Part shown: positions 13,643 to 15,064 of the stretch, piece by piece
Numbering within the stretch: position 1 is the stretch's first letter
How the letters are laid out: each line of letters opens with the position of its first letter
Made by a program: the position numbers and the translations under genes
The notes under the pieces: generated by a model
What the model saw: the letters and a program-made list of their open reading frames with translations, nothing else
The model's database searches: none
Told to the model about the DNA's origin: nothing
Assembly: GCA_013204195.1 (NCBI GenBank)
Contig: JABMOJ010000347.1
Span: forward strand, 1-15,064
Length of the DNA: 15,064 nt
Reading direction: 5' to 3'
Source: SAR86 cluster bacterium
GTDB taxonomy: Bacteria; Pseudomonadota; Gammaproteobacteria; Pseudomonadales; Azotimanducaceae

Positions 13643-15064
13643 TCGGTAAGGCCAGTAATGGATTGTCTGGCCAGGGGTGTTTCGGATAGCGGCCTTTCAT
13701 CTCTTTCTTCACATCGTGATAAGAGGATCGCCAGAAGCCGGCGAGATCCATCGTAACCTGCAAGGGTCTGCCGGCCGGCGACAACAAATGGATTAGCAAG
13801 GGCTGCTGGCCGTTGACAATCAGCGGCGTTGAGTCGCAGCCAAACATTTCCTGAAGCTTAACCGCCAGTACCGGCGGGTTACGAGTATAGTCGATCGCGA
13901 TGTGCGATCCCGTGGGCACCGATAATCTCAGCGGCGCTAATTTGTCCAGTTGCTGACTCAGCGGCCAGGACAGTCGCGCGCTCAAAATAGCAGCTAAATC
14001 CAGTTTTCGAAAGTCGGCCAGGCTCTTGACGTTATCCAGGTAAGGTAACAGCCATTCCGACAAGGTTGCCAGCAGACCGGCATCACTCACATCCGGCCAG
14101 GCTGAATCCTTGGTCACAGCGCGCACCAGCTCAACCCGCGCCTGCCACTGGCGCAAGCCTGGCGTCCAACGCAGCATGTCGAGACCCTGGTCACGCACAT
14201 ACTGCACCAGCACCTCGCCTCTGAGGCCCGGCGGCACCTGCTCCAGCATTTGACGTTGCAGCACCAACGCACCCAACAGCCAGCGGCGCTCGGCGATAAA
14301 TCGATTGGCTTTCTTATCCCATTCCGCCACTGTCTCGATCCGCACCAAATTTTCCAGCAGGGAATCAAACAGCACCGGATCCAGGGTCGCACCCGAGCGA
14401 ATGCTGTCACCCTTGGCACCACCGGTGACCTCCGCCAATGCGAGCCAGTGGGCCTGCCCCAAATAATGCGCCGCAGCGAAGGCTGCCCCTCGGCCATTGG
14501 CCAATTGGTAACCACCCGCATGCCGCCGCCGAGCAATACGATCGGGATAAGCACAAGCCAACAGGTAACCCGGCAATTGCGCTGGTGACAGCGACACAGC
14601 ACTGATCGACAACACTTGCGGCCTCACCTGGCGACTGAATTGTTGCGCCAAGTCACGGGTTCGGCTGGCCCAACCCCTGTGCCGAGGCGGACAGCTTTGA
14701 TCACCGCGCAGAATCGCCAGACGCTGAGAGATATCGGGATTTTCCTGACTCATAGGGTCACGGTCAGACAACAGACTGGCTAACAGTGCCGCGGTCTTCA
14801 GCTCGCCTACCTCTGCCCCCGCTAGCAGCAGATGACCGAGGCGCGGATGCAGCGGCAATGCCGCCAGCCTGATGCCGTGGGGTGTCAGTACCCACCTTGA
14901 CCCTTCGTGCTTGTTATGGTCTTTCGCTACGGCGCCCAGAATCACCAGCAAATCAATGCCTTGTTGCCAGGCGCCTGCGGGCGGCATATCAATCCAGCGC
15001 AGCTCACCAGGCGCTTGCACCCCCCAGCTCAACAGTTGTAACGCCAATGGCGCCAGGTCAGCAT
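13623..15064 (-). CDS. hrpB: ATP-dependent RNA helicase HrpB, C-terminal part, cut by window edge
   Basis: DEAH-box helicase of the HrpB family. The frame is open to the right edge and begins in-window with [15 protein letters not shown], so about 479 residues of an expected 800-850 are present; the Walker motifs and RecA-like domains are outside. Visible are the winged-helix/ratchet region ([41 protein letters not shown]), the LLSDRDPM segment, the [12 protein letters not shown] and YQLANGRGA region, and the family-specific C-terminal domain ending [23 protein letters not shown]. A TTG at 15047 is not the start. The family's biological role is poorly defined; in several bacteria loss has mild effects and RNA processing is suspected. 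The reading frame is intact in the visible part. Confidence 0.95.
   Translation of the reverse strand, partial: [479 protein letters not shown]

Noticed and set aside
1..15064. A new defence or mobile-element system
   Set aside because: All genes are recognisable housekeeping or metabolic families, apart from one small secreted protein, and no integrase, transposase, nuclease/toxin pair or attachment-site repeat is visible.

Overview
The window reads as a stretch of ordinary chromosome from a free-living, probably marine gammaproteobacterium. The evidence is a monomeric NADP-dependent isocitrate dehydrogenase, a large TonB-dependent receptor, a YaeQ and a YaiL/DUF2058 homologue, HrpB, a UrcA-family periplasmic protein, and acyl-CoA/thiolase genes of the kind common in Cellvibrionales/Spongiibacteraceae/Halieaceae-like bacteria. 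The placement is an inference from gene content and moderate GC. No tRNA, rRNA, CRISPR array, insertion sequence, integrase or phage gene is visible, and no gap between genes exceeds 300 bases.

Layout. (1) 1-1703 (+): the last 567 codons of monomeric isocitrate dehydrogenase; its start lies outside the window. (2) 1845-2292 (+): a small exported protein of unknown function that appears broken by a one-base frameshift next to three tandem 15-bp repeats. A strong bidirectional terminator follows. (3) 2392-5250 (-): a TonB-dependent outer-membrane receptor with its own leader region. (4) 5482-8012 (-): a possible operon of glutathione S-transferase-like protein, DUF2058/YaiL protein (stop and start overlap) and an ACAD10/11-type acyl-CoA dehydrogenase, ending in a good intrinsic terminator. 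(5) 8189-10190 (+), divergent from it: dienelactone-hydrolase-like enzyme, YaeQ and a TRIC/UPF0126 membrane protein, closed by a terminator shared with the next block. (6) 10355-12900 (-): an aminoglycoside-phosphotransferase-like small-molecule kinase, then a thiolase with its own candidate promoter. (7) 12912-13002: an array of seven 13-bp tandem repeats just upstream of the kinase. (8) 13076-13396 (-): UrcA-family exported protein. (9) 13623-15064 (-): C-terminal part of the helicase HrpB, running off the right edge.

How the genes may work together. The acyl-CoA dehydrogenase, the kinase and the thiolase are single steps of acyl-CoA breakdown. An ACAD10/11-type dehydrogenase together with an APH-fold kinase recalls the LvaA/LvaC pair and the fused mammalian ACAD10/11 proteins, which handle 4-hydroxyacyl-CoA by phosphorylation and elimination. 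Here the genes are separated by about 5 kb, so the link is only a hypothesis. The rest looks like housekeeping or general stress and envelope functions. I found no convincing new multi-gene system. The most unusual local features are the 13-bp repeat array, the frameshifted secreted protein, and a 10-bp inverted repeat in the divergent GST/DLH spacer.
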